Origin: Acheta domesticus
Lineage: Eukaryota > Arthropoda > Insecta > Orthoptera > Gryllidae
NCBI GenBank assembly: GCA_031308135.1
Contig: JAHLJT010000631.1
Coordinates: 223,209,654 to 223,273,653, forward strand
DNA length: 64,000 bases
Direction of reading: 5' to 3'
Below, in pieces: positions 11,573 through 24,300 of the stretch. Within the stretch, counting starts at the first letter, position 1. Every line of letters begins with the position of its first letter. The notes beneath the pieces are model-generated. The model was not told the origin of the DNA, ran no database searches, and saw only the letters and a list, made by a program, of their open reading frames with translations. A program made the position numbers and the translations under genes.

Positions 11573-12390
11573 ACTATAGACCAGGAGCCAGCAAGAAAAT
11601 CCACGTGTGATAAGCTCAAAGCTAGCTTTTTGAGACGTTACCCAGTGTTATGAGGAATAGGGAGCAAGTATGGCGGCCACATCGGTATGGCATACTACTC
11701 CTTCACACTGTGGCTATCTAACGAACAATACACAAGACTTAGCTGTGTACTCATTCTCCAATGGCGCAGTTTTTTGCGACAAATTCAAAAGATTGTGCAG
11801 CGCAACGCCGACATCTACAGGCTGCATACTTGCAGTATAACATGCATAGACATGTCAGAAAAAGGTAAAAAATGACTTATTAGTCGACAACGACGAAAAA
11901 TGCAAAACAAAAATGGGTCATTTTCTTTCGTCATAAAATAAAAGTAATGTCTATACTAACCGACGTTGTTCTAAAGTGAAAAGAAAAAATGACATTTAAT
12001 TGAAATCCGCCCCCTAGTGATTGCTAAGGATTTTTTTTCATCCAATGCTTGCTATTCACCTTATTTCCTTACTCTGCGCCGCCAGTCCCGAATCCGCGCC
12101 GTTTCGGGCAGACGCCGTCCGCGGGCGCGACTCGGGAGGCGGGGACGAAAGCAGCAACGCCGCGAGCGGCAGGAACAGGAACTTGGTCAGGGAAATGACA
12201 ATTCTTTTATGTCAATTTTTACAGCTGCATATGATCCGTATTTGTCCACCAAAAGCGAACAATGGACCATTTAAAATTTACCTCTTGAGTGGCTAGGAAG
12301 AAATACTATAACTGTTGACTATGGGGACGAGCAAACGAAGTGAAAGAGGGCGAGTGAGTATTTTGTTTCCAGGGGTGTCAATTACTTAGG

Positions 12391-12572
12391 CGGTTCATCG
12401 GAGAAACCACGGAAAACTACCGATCAGAGCAGCCGACCGCAGACAGTGACTGAATTTGACCAACCTTTCCAGCTAGTGTCGAAAATCCTGCCACCGATGG
12501 GACTCAAATCTAGGACGTGTCTGTTAGAGGCACTACAGTGACATCAGTTGATGCCCTGAGCCACCTCTCACG
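12391..12572 (-). mobile_element. tRNA-derived SINE (family S), head fragment
   Basis: Read on the minus strand it starts with a GTGGCTCAGGGC A-box-like segment and a degenerate B box (ATTTGAGTCCC), then the CGACACTAG...GGTAGTTTTCCGTGG body shared with 34479-35025. The 3' half is missing or represented by the diverged piece at 12590-12700. Confidence 0.65.
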
Positions 12573-12589
12573 GTTCTATAAGTCGGCTT

Positions 12590-12700
12590 GCGGGGTTTTG
12601 CTTCTCCAGGTATCTCTCGCAGCGGGGCACCAGCGGTTTATTCTTGTGGATGCAGTGCATGTTAGGCCAGGAGGTGGCGGCTTTCCTCCCTCTCAGGTTC
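12590..12700 (-). mobile_element. Diverged fragment of SINE family S
   Basis: Contains CGGGGTTTTGCTTCTCCAGG, AGCGGGGCACCAGCGG and CAGTGCATGTTAGG in the same order as the middle of the SINE at 34620-34735, but is much shorter through deletions. Confidence 0.45.
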
Positions 12701-12729
12701 GGGAGACAAAGCTCTGGCATACTCGTCGG

Positions 12730-13215
12730 TTGATTGATTGATTATTCCGAGCGTGTCAACAGCTAATGTAATTAGTCCCGTAAGTGTAGTATATGTTTTT
12801 CATCGGGAGGTAGCTGTGATCTTCCCCCGCTGGATCGCGAGATCCGGCGCCCACCCCCCTGTGGGCTAGCCGTGTTTTCCCCAACTAGGAATTTCCCACC
12901 AGCGGGACACCGACCCAGCGGGGACAAGCTCTTAACTTCCCGAGAGGTCTCTCGGCATGTATGGTAGTGTAGAGCAAGCAAGTGTATTGTGTGTAAGTAA
13001 GGTGTGAGGGTAGGACAAGGAAGAGGAAGGGAAGATCGCGCGCGGTCCGTGACCCGTTGTTTAGGGGACTCCTCTGGCACTCACCTGATAGTGATCAGAG
13101 AAACCACGTAAAACTACCGATCGGAGCAACCGATCACTAGAATTCTCCTCCAGACGGGGACTGATTTCGATCTAGCTAGTGTCGAAAATCTGCCACTCGC
13201 ACTCTAGTATCCCCG
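12730..13215 (-). mobile_element. tRNA-derived SINE (family S), near full length
   Basis: Matches 34479-35025 over the body. On the minus strand the element ends in a TCAATCAATCAA tail (12730-12745). The tRNA-like head at the right end is degraded. Confidence 0.7.
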
Positions 13216-15105
13216 GTCAGAGACGCTCCCTAGTATCCCCGGTGAGATGCTCAGTAGCAACTATTGTTGTTACTGAATCATCTCAGCCGGAAGAAAAATA
13301 GCGGCGGAAGTGCGGAATAATGCGATGTTGCGTAGTAAGTAAATGTTTCCGCAGGTGAAGTTGTGACACTGAAAGCGATGAGCATATGCAGAGTTGAGGT
13401 CATCAACGGATGTTCATAATGCCACTGGTGCATCGAGAGTGAGGCAGGTAGGGTTGATGGATAGTAATAAAACGAGATGAGTCGAGGAGAATCATAGTGC
13501 TCTGAAGAATAAAAGGGCGATGATTGGGACTGGAATGTTTGAGATCATGAAGACAAAATTGTCCATGACGTGTAGCGAACAGCTGAGAGGGACGGAGCTA
13601 CGAGGACGAAAAGGACCAAGATATAGATAATCACAACTACATTACACATCGTTGTATTTTATTTTCCGGAAGTGAAGAGAAAGGACCTGAACCAGTGGTG
13701 AATCTTGAACATTATTTTAAGTATACGCACCTTACGGAAGCTTCGTACCTCTACTATACTTTTTTCTTAAAAGTGAAACCCACGTCATCTACACGAAGCA
13801 AGGAAAACTATATTGATTCCTTCTTTTGACCAAACGTAGCTACGCGTATCACTGCTAAAATGAAGACACGGCCAGTAAAAATGTTCGTTCAATTTAGGGC
13901 AACCCGTCACCCATTTATGTCTAGAATAATTACAAGTACAGAAGTGTTTAATGTGTGTTCTTTCGCTTCCTGTCTTAATATTTCTCAGTCAAACCTGGAA
14001 GTTCTGGTATGGGCCTACCGTTGTCTTTTATTTTGAGCTTTTCTGAAAACCCAATACTATAAAATTCAATCCTTAATAATTATGTAACAGCCACATGAAC
14101 CACTAGCTTCTGGATCATTTACGCATGCCACTTTCACAAACGAATCTTGAGATTAGCGAAACTTACGAAGGGCCAGCAAGGGACTGTTCACCCACCGACC
14201 GTCCAGCCGCGCATCCTTCCCTCTCCCCCCCCCCCCGAAAAACATGAGGAGGCAAAGGCTTTCGCGGTGGCCATGCGGTGCCTCCCCTGCGCTAGCGAAT
14301 TCTCGAGGCAACTGTTTGAAACTTCTCCCTCTGACATTGCGCTGAACGGATGCGGAAGACTGGCTCCCGGTAGCAAAACTGTTATTTTTGGCATCTATTT
14401 TAAAGACGTTCAAAATCTCAATAATTTTTTATGAGACTACCATACTCATGAAACATTTCTTACACACTTCGAATTACTAGGTATACCGCCGGTATAAGCG
14501 ATGCATCGGAGAATTCGCCACTGACCTGAACATCTTGTGACTGGTTCCATAAATGGAACAATCTCCTCCATATAGAGCATGTAATACTCTAACTTAAAAA
14601 TGACAGAATTTTGTGTCCATGGTCCCTTTTATAAGGAACCAGGAACACCAAACCCCTTAAGCGTATTACTGCTGGATAGGGAATTGCACCCATTATGGAG
14701 CATGAAATTCCGTATTTGACGCATCCCGAAGGGTGCATCAAAAATATTTAAAAAGGGAAAAAAATGAAGTTTGCTGGCTCTGGTATAATTGGACTATCAG
14801 GGGCATATACATCTCGCAGAACACATTTCGCCGCAACACACATTACCATAGTACGTAAAGGCCTTTCTATTTTCACGTTTAAATTCATGATTTAAACAGT
14901 TGTTTTATAACATTGCAATGGTTTGCAAAAAACCTCTGGAGTCTTCCTATTAATTTGTTTTCGATATCCTGGGTACTCAGCTATAGCTATTCAGAACTTC
15001 CCGTTTTATTTGGTAGGGTAGGTACTGCAATATACGCCGCTGTAACGTTTCTAAAAAGCACTTCCTAATAAAAAACACTTAAATTAATTTTTTGAATTTC
15101 CAGAT
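13216..15105. other. Gene-free region
   Basis: No recognised gene or complete element. A C10-type tract occurs near 14227. The open frames at 14147-14434 overlap on both strands and look like chance frames in GC-richer DNA. Confidence 0.35.
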
Positions 15106-15410
15106 TAATAAGTCTAGGAACAAGCAAGGAACATGTGGTAGAATATTTGGGGAATCATTTGGAAACCAGTGTTGAAAATGTGAGGAAACATGTGCGGAGG
15201 TACATGGTGTGGAGGGGGTGCATGCCGGAAACATGTGAACCTGCGAGAAATCACATGGTGAACATGCGATGGAACATTTAAATCTACAAGAGAACATGAG
15301 GTGTACATGCGTGAGAAGTTGTAGTGAACATGCGACGGAACGCAGTGAATGTGCGAGGAAACGTGTGGTGAATAAGCTTGCGGACGAAACGCGACGATAC
15401 ATGCGGCGAA
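15106..15410. repeat. Degenerate minisatellite with GGAAACATGTG-type units
   Basis: The motif GAACATGYGA/GGAAACATGTG recurs about every 17-30 bases through some 300 bp (for example near 15128, 15184, 15228, 15259, 15291, 15328 and 15356). The copies are strongly diverged, and the frames crossing them are artefacts. Confidence 0.6.
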
Positions 15411-17560
15411 AACTTTTCAATTTATTATCTGCCATTTACATGTGTGCTTATTGCCTAACTTACTATACTAGAGATTTATCAATTAAGACTTACTCCAACT
15501 ACGTATTATTTGCTAACTTCATTCTAATTATGTCTATATTCTAATTATATCTAACCTCTCAATGAGCATTATATACATAACTAAATACTTTTGACAGTTT
15601 GGAGAGTCTGAGGCGTTTCTATATCTGTTGCACCTTTCATTTTTACTTTCTCGTATACGTACGTATACACGGAGTGATATACGTATTATAGGGAAAGTTA
15701 TGTAATGCTGGGCGAAAAAATGGCCATTTGTGGCAGAAAAAAATTCGTTGCTGGGCCGTGATAACGAAAAAGTAGATAAATACAGTTGCTAAATTAAGAA
15801 AAAATCCCCTAACACGTGGTGTAGCCAGAACCCCTCTTTTGTGGGTCCTTGATACCGAAAAAACAATTGAAAGGAAAACGCACTAGCCTTTATTACCTGA
15901 TGAGTTTGTAAATAGAATGTAGTTAATTTAGTATTCATAGTTGCAACTGAAGTGTAGAGAGAGTGGTGCCCTAGCGCACGCGGTTTTGTTCGTGTAACTT
16001 TATGCAAGAAAATTAAATTAAGATTGGTAAAGATCACGAAATTGTTTAGTTAGGATTGGAGATAAATTTGGCCAAAAATTTAATTACAAAGGAATTCCTT
16101 AGTTCTTTGAGTAATTATTTAGCGTGCAAATTTTTGAAGAGTCTTTTTTTTTGACGTGAATATTTTGTGTGTTTATGTTGCATTGAAGTTCAAGTATGAT
16201 GATGATTTTGTAGTAGACTTAGTGGTTTTTTGAGGCAATTAAACCCTGTTTAACTGTTAATGTGTTCTTGTTTGGATTGGCTCTCAACACCCAAGAGATC
16301 CCACTGCCCCGAGGTAACAAATGCTCGCAAGAGCAGATATCTGCGCACCGCCCTGACGCTCAACAATTGTGGAGAGCATTAAATTGCAATAGTTCGGGGC
16401 GGGTTTGCGTCAGAATATCCAAGCAGACAGCATTTGCTCCTGCTTTTAGGTAACTCTGTACTCAATGGATGCTCAGCAGGTCACGTTCTGCTGCAATAAA
16501 GGAGATCCTATGCACCTGCCGATTATCTGTGCTTACAAGCTTGTTAAAAAATCAGGAGTAAATTCCACATGTATAATATTGCCTTCTATATAACTCCATT
16601 ATATGCCCCACAAATGTTGAATGGAAAAAAGTTATTCTTTTCGGCATTTTTACATGCCCTAGATATTTATAACAATCTTTTGAGACTACTTGTATATCAC
16701 AATCGTCAGTGTGAATTATGAGGTAGAAGCCTACCAGTGACTGCCAAGCAAACGTAAACAAAGCAGAAAATGTTTAAAACAAGTGTTCGGTCAGCGGAGC
16801 TGCAGATCCACTCTGCCGGTAAGGACGATATTCACATTTCACATTCTGTCAGTGACTGTGTAGCAAGTAAATGCACCATTCTATTTTCAACGACCACAAT
16901 TTAGATCCACCAGTTCGATTGCTGGGTAAAATAAAACAGTACAATAAAATACTTCAATGACAAACCCAAGATGTGGGCTGGAGAACCGTAGTGCATTAAG
17001 ACAAGCCGTTTTTGATTCTGTCTCAATGTAAAAGTATTAATTGTAACTCAAACAGATTTTCTTTATAATTCTCACGTTTTACAAGTTAATGTATAACTTT
17101 AAAGAGAGATGAATTCATTTATTTCATTCATTCATTTATGTGGCGATTGGTGAGACTCAGTCCATCAAGCCTGTTCTTCTATCGGACCACAGAAATTTTG
17201 CTATGCTTCGTTAAGGCGAAAGAAAATATCACTCGACAGACTATAAGGCTATTAATATTTAGCTCAGAAGCTCATTAGCCTTGAGTGTATTTTATATGCA
17301 GTAAGTCTACAACACGGGACAGCCGGCTTTATTTTCCCATACGAAGAGATTTTTTTTGTCCTTAAGAATCCACCTTTTCGATCAAATTTGATCGGTAAGA
17401 CAGACCGATACGCTGAAGTTATACCACGGAAGCTGCGGTGGCGAGATATGTTTACACAGGTCCTTTTCAATATTTATTAGAAGTTGAAATTATTCTTCTC
17501 GTATTATTTCCCCTCTTTTTTTATTTCACTCGTATGATCCGGATTCTTGCATTGCTCTTT
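15411..17560. other. Gene-free region upstream of the CAP gene
   Basis: Mostly AT-rich. 15795-15870 resembles an inverted fragment of dispersed family D (GTGTAGCCAGAAC...GGTCCTTGATACCGAAAAA). No gene seen. Confidence 0.4.
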
Positions 17561-17849
17561 CAGATTAGGCGACCCAACAGTCAAAGCTTTTCGAACCCCA
17601 CATAGGCAACACAGTAGAGATATCAGCTTCAAATGTGAAACGAATCAATTTCTGATCGTCTGCATGTAAGAAGCAATAAAAATTGTGATGGTGCATTGGA
17701 ACCTGGTTACTTAATTCGTCTTCGGACAAACGCAATCTTTGTGCAGTTCGAAAAAAAATATTTGTCCCCTTGAAATGCGAATTGCGACCGGTGATAAACC
17801 TCGGGCAATGCAGGTGAGCGCGCCGACGGGGGCAGGATGATGAGACTGC

Positions 17850-18256
17850 GTCACCAGCGAACGACAGGTGCGGGCAGCGCCGGCAGTGGTGACAGCGATG
17901 GCGGTGACGGTCGCAGGGGCGGCGGCGATGGCGGTAGCGACGGCGTTGGTGGCGTCGGCGGCGTGGGCGGCGATGGCCATAGGCGGCAGCGGCGGCGGCG
18001 GCGGTGGCAGTGGTGATGGAGGTGGTGGCGGCGGTGATAGCAATGGCGGAGACGAAGGCGGCGGCGGTGGCGGGAACGGCGGGGACGGCGATTGCCATAG
18101 GCGGCAGCGGTGATGGAGGTGGCGGGGGCGGTGATGGCGGCGGCGGCGGCGGTGGCGGCGGCGGCGTAGGGCAGTCGGCTGCCCGCGGCCGCAAGCGACG
18201 CTACGTGCTCGTCTGCCACGCCGCGACGCCCGCGTGCCGCCGCCGCCGCCGCCGCT
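17850..18256 (+). promoter_or_regulatory. CpG island and GGN-repeat 5' region of the CAP gene
   Basis: A sharply GC-rich block with GGCGGTGGC/GATGGCGGT trinucleotide-type repeats ends directly at the start codon of CAP exon 1 (context GCCGCCGCTATGG). It probably holds the promoter and 5' UTR. The large opposed frames through it (17565-18447) are low-complexity Pro/Ala/His/Arg translations of the repeat. No TATA box was located. Confidence 0.5.
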
Positions 18257-18364
18257 ATGGGCGCGCGCCTCGTGCTCCTGCCGGCGCTGCTGCTTCTGTT
18301 GAGGCTGGCGACGCTGGCGGACGCTGCGGCTGCAGGCGACTGCGACATGCCGCCACAGCTCGCG
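18257..18364 (+). CDS. CAP gene exon 1 (signal peptide)
   Basis: Thirty-six codons: MGARLVLLPALLLLLRL followed by ATLADAAAAG and a DCDMPPQLA end. The hydrophobic core and Ala-rich cleavage region are typical of a signal peptide. The donor is GCG|GTAACA at phase 0, matching the phase-0 acceptor of exon 2. The GC-rich context and the good start-site surroundings support it. It is the least certain exon because it lacks a family motif and lies 5.4 kb from the next; another small exon between them is possible. Confidence 0.65.
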
Positions 18365-21300
18365 GTAACACCGTCGGCTGCGAAACACTGTTTTATTTTA
18401 TGCTTCGAATATTTCACATTTAATAGAGAGAAAGTTACGTTATGCAATTTTTCGGCAAAAATGTCGTATTGTAGGATCCTGATACCAAAAGCGGGGATAC
18501 ATTTTCGTCCTCTTACAGTAAATTACTTCCTCTAAGACGTTGCGTAGTCAAAAACCACGTTTTGCGGATTGTTGATACCGAACAATTGGTTTACGTCTGT
18601 GCGCTCGTCCGTCTTTCTGCCCGTCCATCTATTCGCCTATCAGTCAAATGAAGAACGTTAGCGGCAAACCGTATGCAGAATTTTCACCAGGATGGACATT
18701 CCCCGATTAATTTGGCTGAAGAGACGACCTCCTAAAACAGATATTTTGATTTCTGGGAGGTACATTTCATAAATATTCAAAGACATAATTTTCCCCCCAT
18801 AGCCTCTCCGAATGTTTGTATTAAATTTTATTTCAGAATTGGAAGAATGTACCCTCACAAAAATTGCGTCTGTTGATTTTCGCTGATTTCTATGAAGATT
18901 CGATAATTGCAAAAAAAAATTTTACCGGCTCGTCTAACTTCATTGTTAATGATAGATTTCTTCTTCAAATGAATTTGTTTCTCGCAAAAAATTATTGAAT
19001 GTCAGGTACAATATTTGAAAATGTTTTCGTGCAATTTTGAGTGAAATTTGGGCTGCAAATATAGTGAAAAATGACTGCACCTTTTTTCTTCAAATATTTT
19101 ATACGGGCAGTGATTAATAGACTTAATAACATGACATTAACGCTTCTTTATGTATTATTTTTTCTAAATTAAACAAATATAATTTTTACTCTCTCGTCCT
19201 ATTTCGTAAGAAAAGAAAGTGTTGAAATCGTGCGCAGGAAAATAGGCAAATTTTCGACAGAATAGTTATTTATGCCACGTGTCCTCTAAATGGGTCCCTT
19301 AAAGACTAATAGAGGACGAGGTTACATACATTTTTTGTTATTTACAGTTGATCGCTTATTCAAAATAAACTTGTATCACTTTCGTGAGTTACGAATTGTT
19401 ATTAATTTGGATTTTATGTAACAAGGGTTGGTGGTACTGGATGCTCTGGATACTTTGTGATCAAACAGTTGAATGCTTTTTCTGCAGATGCAAGCTGATT
19501 GAGAAAAAATGTCCGGGAATTTCGAATTATCAGAAGATATTTTCGTGCTAGATGGTATTCTGGAGGAAGCAGAAGCTGCAAATTCTTGTTTGTTGCCTCA
19601 TAAATTTGTAACCACTTATGAGAATGCTTATGATTCATTTTGTGATTGGCGAACGAAAAGGAATGTTTGAGGTATTAACGACGAGATTATGCTATCATAT
19701 TACTTTCAATATAGCAGTACAAAAATAATTGTAAAACATAAATTTTGTTTACACTTATTCCCAAAAATTGTGTTTTGTGTCAAAGTCATATTTATCCCAA
19801 GATTTATGAGCACTGATAAAATCTAAAACCCGAAAGTCCGCTAAAATATTTTTAATGGACTCTCGAGCATTTTAATGGCCGTTGCTATTGACGCGCTCTT
19901 AAAGCGTTGTTTAGATGGTTGGTTGCTAAGGAGCTAGTGCGTGTTTACCAATGTCAAATAACAAAAAAACCTATTGCCGGACCCTGGTACAGAAACGATG
20001 GAATTAATTTCTGTTCTTATATATAGTAAATTATAACCTGTTAAGACGTTGTGTAGTCAGAATCTATGTGGGTCCTAGGAACCGAAAAAGCAATTTACGA
20101 CAAAAACCATTTGTTTCGTCCGTTCGTATGTCTGTCCGTCTATGATCAACGTTAGCCCCTAAAGTGTTCAGCCGATTGTCTCCAAAATTGATATTCTGAA
20201 CGCACTACAGGCTTTGCGAGTTTTCTTTGCGATATTTTGATTCTTGACTATTCTTTACATGACGTCTTAACATTTTCAAACTTTTCTCAAAAATGTCTCC
20301 AAATTCTTTGATTAAACTTTGTTTAAGATAGCATAAAGAACGCTTAAGAGAATGACGCAGGTCTCATTTTCGATGAAATCACTGATATTTCAAAAATTGC
20401 AAAAGTTCAAAGTTTTTTCGACGTCTTCCTATAAATACAAAATTGAAGATTGAGATTTTTCTTGAATAAAATGTTCATTCAAGATAGATCTAGAAATGGC
20501 CATGTACAATTTCTCGAAAATGTCGAGTTTTGGCCTAACTTTGTGAGAAATATAGGCAATTTTATTTTAATTTTTAAACAAAAGTGCTTCACTTTATTTT
20601 GAGAAAGTTAATTTTCGAAAACTTAAAAGTTTTCTCTTAAAATTAGCTGTAATTTGCCCATTTTGAGAAACACTCAACGTTATTTTCTCACGAACGACTC
20701 AAAATTTTTCTGAAAGTTTTTCTGAAACTCGCTTAGGAAACAATTTTTTATTTCTTTATTACATTCTTAAAGTATTATTTCAATTCTGCAATTAGAAGAC
20801 ACAAAATATTCAGAAAATGTGAAAATATTTTTAGGCGCCAATAAATAGCAACTGGGAAGAGGGTGGGACAATACCGAATCGCTAGTCTATACTAAAATAG
20901 GAAACTATCGAATGCGAGAAGTCTGCAGCCGTTCTGTTGAACCACTAATTTTATTTTCGTTATTAAAAAGATAAAGGACCTTAGAGCGCAAGTTAATAAG
21001 TAAGTTAAGTCGTTATTTCAACAGGACGTTTCGAGGGTGCTTAACGCTCTAGGGAGTTTTAGCGCCACGCGTAAGGTAGCGGCGTTATGCACTAACAGTC
21101 ATGAGAAGTCATGGGACCTTGAAATCATAACGTCTTACCTTGGCCTAAGATATGACCTTATACCTTTGAATAGTGCACGCCTGTAGGAGTCTCTGCCTTA
21201 CAAGCGGCAAAATGGCTGCCTAAAACAGGAAAGGTTGCATTTTTCTAACTCTGATAAACTGACTTCTCGTATGTGAGGTAGTTTCAATTATTCCTTATCA

Positions 21301-24300
21301 ACTCTACAACGCTGGTAAGAATTAACGGGAAATATTGGGGAGGTGATAGGAAAGAAATTAGTGAAAAATAAGTTGGAATCATAACTTCGTTTTAGGTTAT
21401 GTCTTATACTCGTAACGAACGCTGTTTTAAGGTACGTCCTACAGTCTCAAGGAAAGCCTATTCAAAATTCCAGACTACATACTCATCACGGAGTGCCACA
21501 AAATCTAAAACTACGTGCACAATGTAGATTTGTTATACTCTTGACTCGTGATTGAAATGTCTCACCACTAGCCTACTCTTTGATGTATTGTGCAACTTCT
21601 TTGTTCAACGCTTGAAATGCTTCATTTTGTCACAATGCATAACGCAATGACGCTGTTGCTAAAACTCTTCTGAACGTTGTTCATTGCAACTGTATAAAGT
21701 CGTTAGTCTCGTGATCAATAGAGTTTAAGGATGTCTCCTTACGCCTGGCGCTAAAACTCCCTAATGTTACGAACATCTGCGTTAAAAACACGCTTTTATT
21801 TAGGTCGTCGGCACCCGATCTCACATTCCAGCGGAACTGGAATATAACTCCCGATTGGATATAACGTATTTGCGGGGCTAATTACCTTAATAGTTGTCGC
21901 GAACGGAAACACTGAATTATTGACCAGGAAAATCCCAGGAAAATTTTTAAATTCTGTAACACAATTACGTGTGATTGAAGTATTTCACATCAGTCGTTCT
22001 ATCTTCTCAAAATTGAAGAATTATTCCCGCCATAAACTTCTGATAAGTAACCGTGCTGCAATGTTCTGCTTTCGATTCAGTAAATGTACCCACACAGTTT
22101 AGGAATCATTAAAGAAATGTAATGTAAAACATTTTTATTCTCAACATCGTGTAAAATTATAGCCGTCATATTGTCTATCAATCAGTAAACCACGAAGTCT
22201 ACAAGGTACCTTGTAGACTTCTACCTTGTAGACTTCGTGCAGTAAACGTTGGGTAACAGAGTGCAATGAGATTAACGTTACACGGAATAATTCGAATTAG
22301 TGAATAATAAAAGAGATTAAGTATCCATTTTCCTAGATGTTCTTATTTAAATGTAGTATGTTGCGAATAAAAGTTATAAATAAGACACGGGAATACGTAT
22401 TATTCTGAGATTTTCCTAAGAGCGACCCTCAAGGCCACTCAAATCTCATCTTCGCGATGGAATATGTCACGGCATTTCGCGTCTCTCTCAGTCGTTCCGC
22501 TAGATTTCGCACGATCGCGACCGTATGAAGCAGTGCTTGCGATCATGCGACTTCTACCGGCAAGACCGAGAAAAGACGCGAAATGCCGTCACATATTCCA
22601 TCGCGAAGATGGGATTTGAGTGGCCTTGAGGGTCGCTCTTAGAAAAATCGCAGTATAAGGACACAAAAAGCTATGATATACCGTAATTAATAATGAAAAA
22701 ATTGAAAAGGATAAACTACTTTTGGTTGAAGGCCAATAAAGGTTGATAATATTATTTTTTAAATAATTAACATCTGCAGGTTCGTTGTCCCTTGTTAATG
22801 GTGCTGTTTCAGATATTCTTGAAGAAAACGAATATGTCGACAATGATTTATGTAGATTTTATTAGAAAATACCATTAGAACATTCAATCAAATAGACAAT
22901 TTCGGCATGCACTTTATTCTGTAGGATAAGAAATTATTTCCTAACAGAAATAACAGGACGGAAAGTGTTTCTGGATAACCATTGTTCTGGGCTTCACCAT
23001 GGCACTGCTGCAGACAAATAAATTTTCTAGAACAGGCGCGTCTAATACAATTCCGAAACAAACATATTGCGCTACTTCCACTTCCTACTAAAGATAAACT
23101 GATGAACGTTCTTTGCTCAGAGCGTCGTTTCGTACATGCCGTTAGGCTCAGGTAATGGATGTTGCGTCCATATTGCATTAAAAAAAACTAGCGTCAAATA
23201 CACCCCAAAACCTGTGGAGGGAAAAACGTCGTGCTGAGGATTCGACCTGAATGTGTTAAGGAACAGATTTTATCAGGGAAAACAATCTCTATCCTCAATA
23301 TTTCAGTTGCAGGAAGACTCCGAAAAAGTTTTGAACTTTTGCAATTTTCGAAAAAACTGGGTTGTTAACAAACTGAGACCTATACCATTCTCTTAAACGT
23401 CCTTTTCACTATCCAACAACAAAGTTTAATAAAAAACGATGGATCCATTTTTTTGAAAATTTGAAAAATGCCCCAAGCGCTTCATGTAAAGTACTCCTCA
23501 AAATTAAAATATCGGTTTCAAATTCAAGGGGCTGCAACATCAGCCAGATCGATTGGGGAATATCAATTTTGGAGAAAATCGGCTGCACGGTTTAGTCGCT
23601 AGCGTTGTTCACGGGCGGACAGACAGACGTTTTGCCGTCATTTGATTTTTCGGTGTCAGGGTTTCATCGATTATTCGGTATCAACTCTACTCCTTCGCGA
23701 GAAAGTAAAAGATGTCGCTCTGAGCACTGAATTTGTGATGCACGAGGCCGTGATGCGTGCGTGCGTGTGTGTGCGTTTGCAGAAGGCGGTGGGCGAGTTG
23801 GTGGAGCGCGGGGTGAACGAGTCGACGCGCGCGCTCATCGTGCACCTGCACAACGCCAAGCGCAACCTGGTGGCGTCGGGCGAAGAGCAGCGCGGCGCGC
23901 CGGGCCCGCAGCCCTCCGCCAGCAACATGCCCGCCCTGGTGAGCGCTGCTCCGGCACGCCTTTCTTTCGTCGTTGTTGTTGTTTGTTATTTAAGGTCGCA
24001 TCAACTACTAGGCCATTAGCGACCACTATTGAATGTAACGTTGTGGTATGAGGATGAAACGATATGGCGATGATAGGGGTGTGTGTGAAAGGAACAACTC
24101 ATGTAATCATGCCCGAGGCGGGACTCGATCCCGCGGCCCCCGGGACAAGATCACAACGGCACTACTGCTTCAGCGATCTCGGCCATGGAGCCGTCACGTT
24201 TCTTCGTTGCTTCGTGTTTCCGGGCGCGTTGACGTCTATGCTCTTTTGTCAAGTCGTAGGCTTCCGCAGCCAGAGTCTTGTAAATGCGTTTGGCTGTCAG

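Noticed and set aside
11224..11619. 131-codon Gly/Ala/Arg-rich minus-strand frame
   Set aside because: It is a translation of the CGCCCC minisatellite.
17565..18447. Several long overlapping frames (up to 225 codons) on both strands
   Set aside because: All are Pro/Ala/Gly/Arg/His low-complexity translations of the GGN-repeat CpG island; only the signal-peptide frame from 18257 has protein-like structure and a donor.
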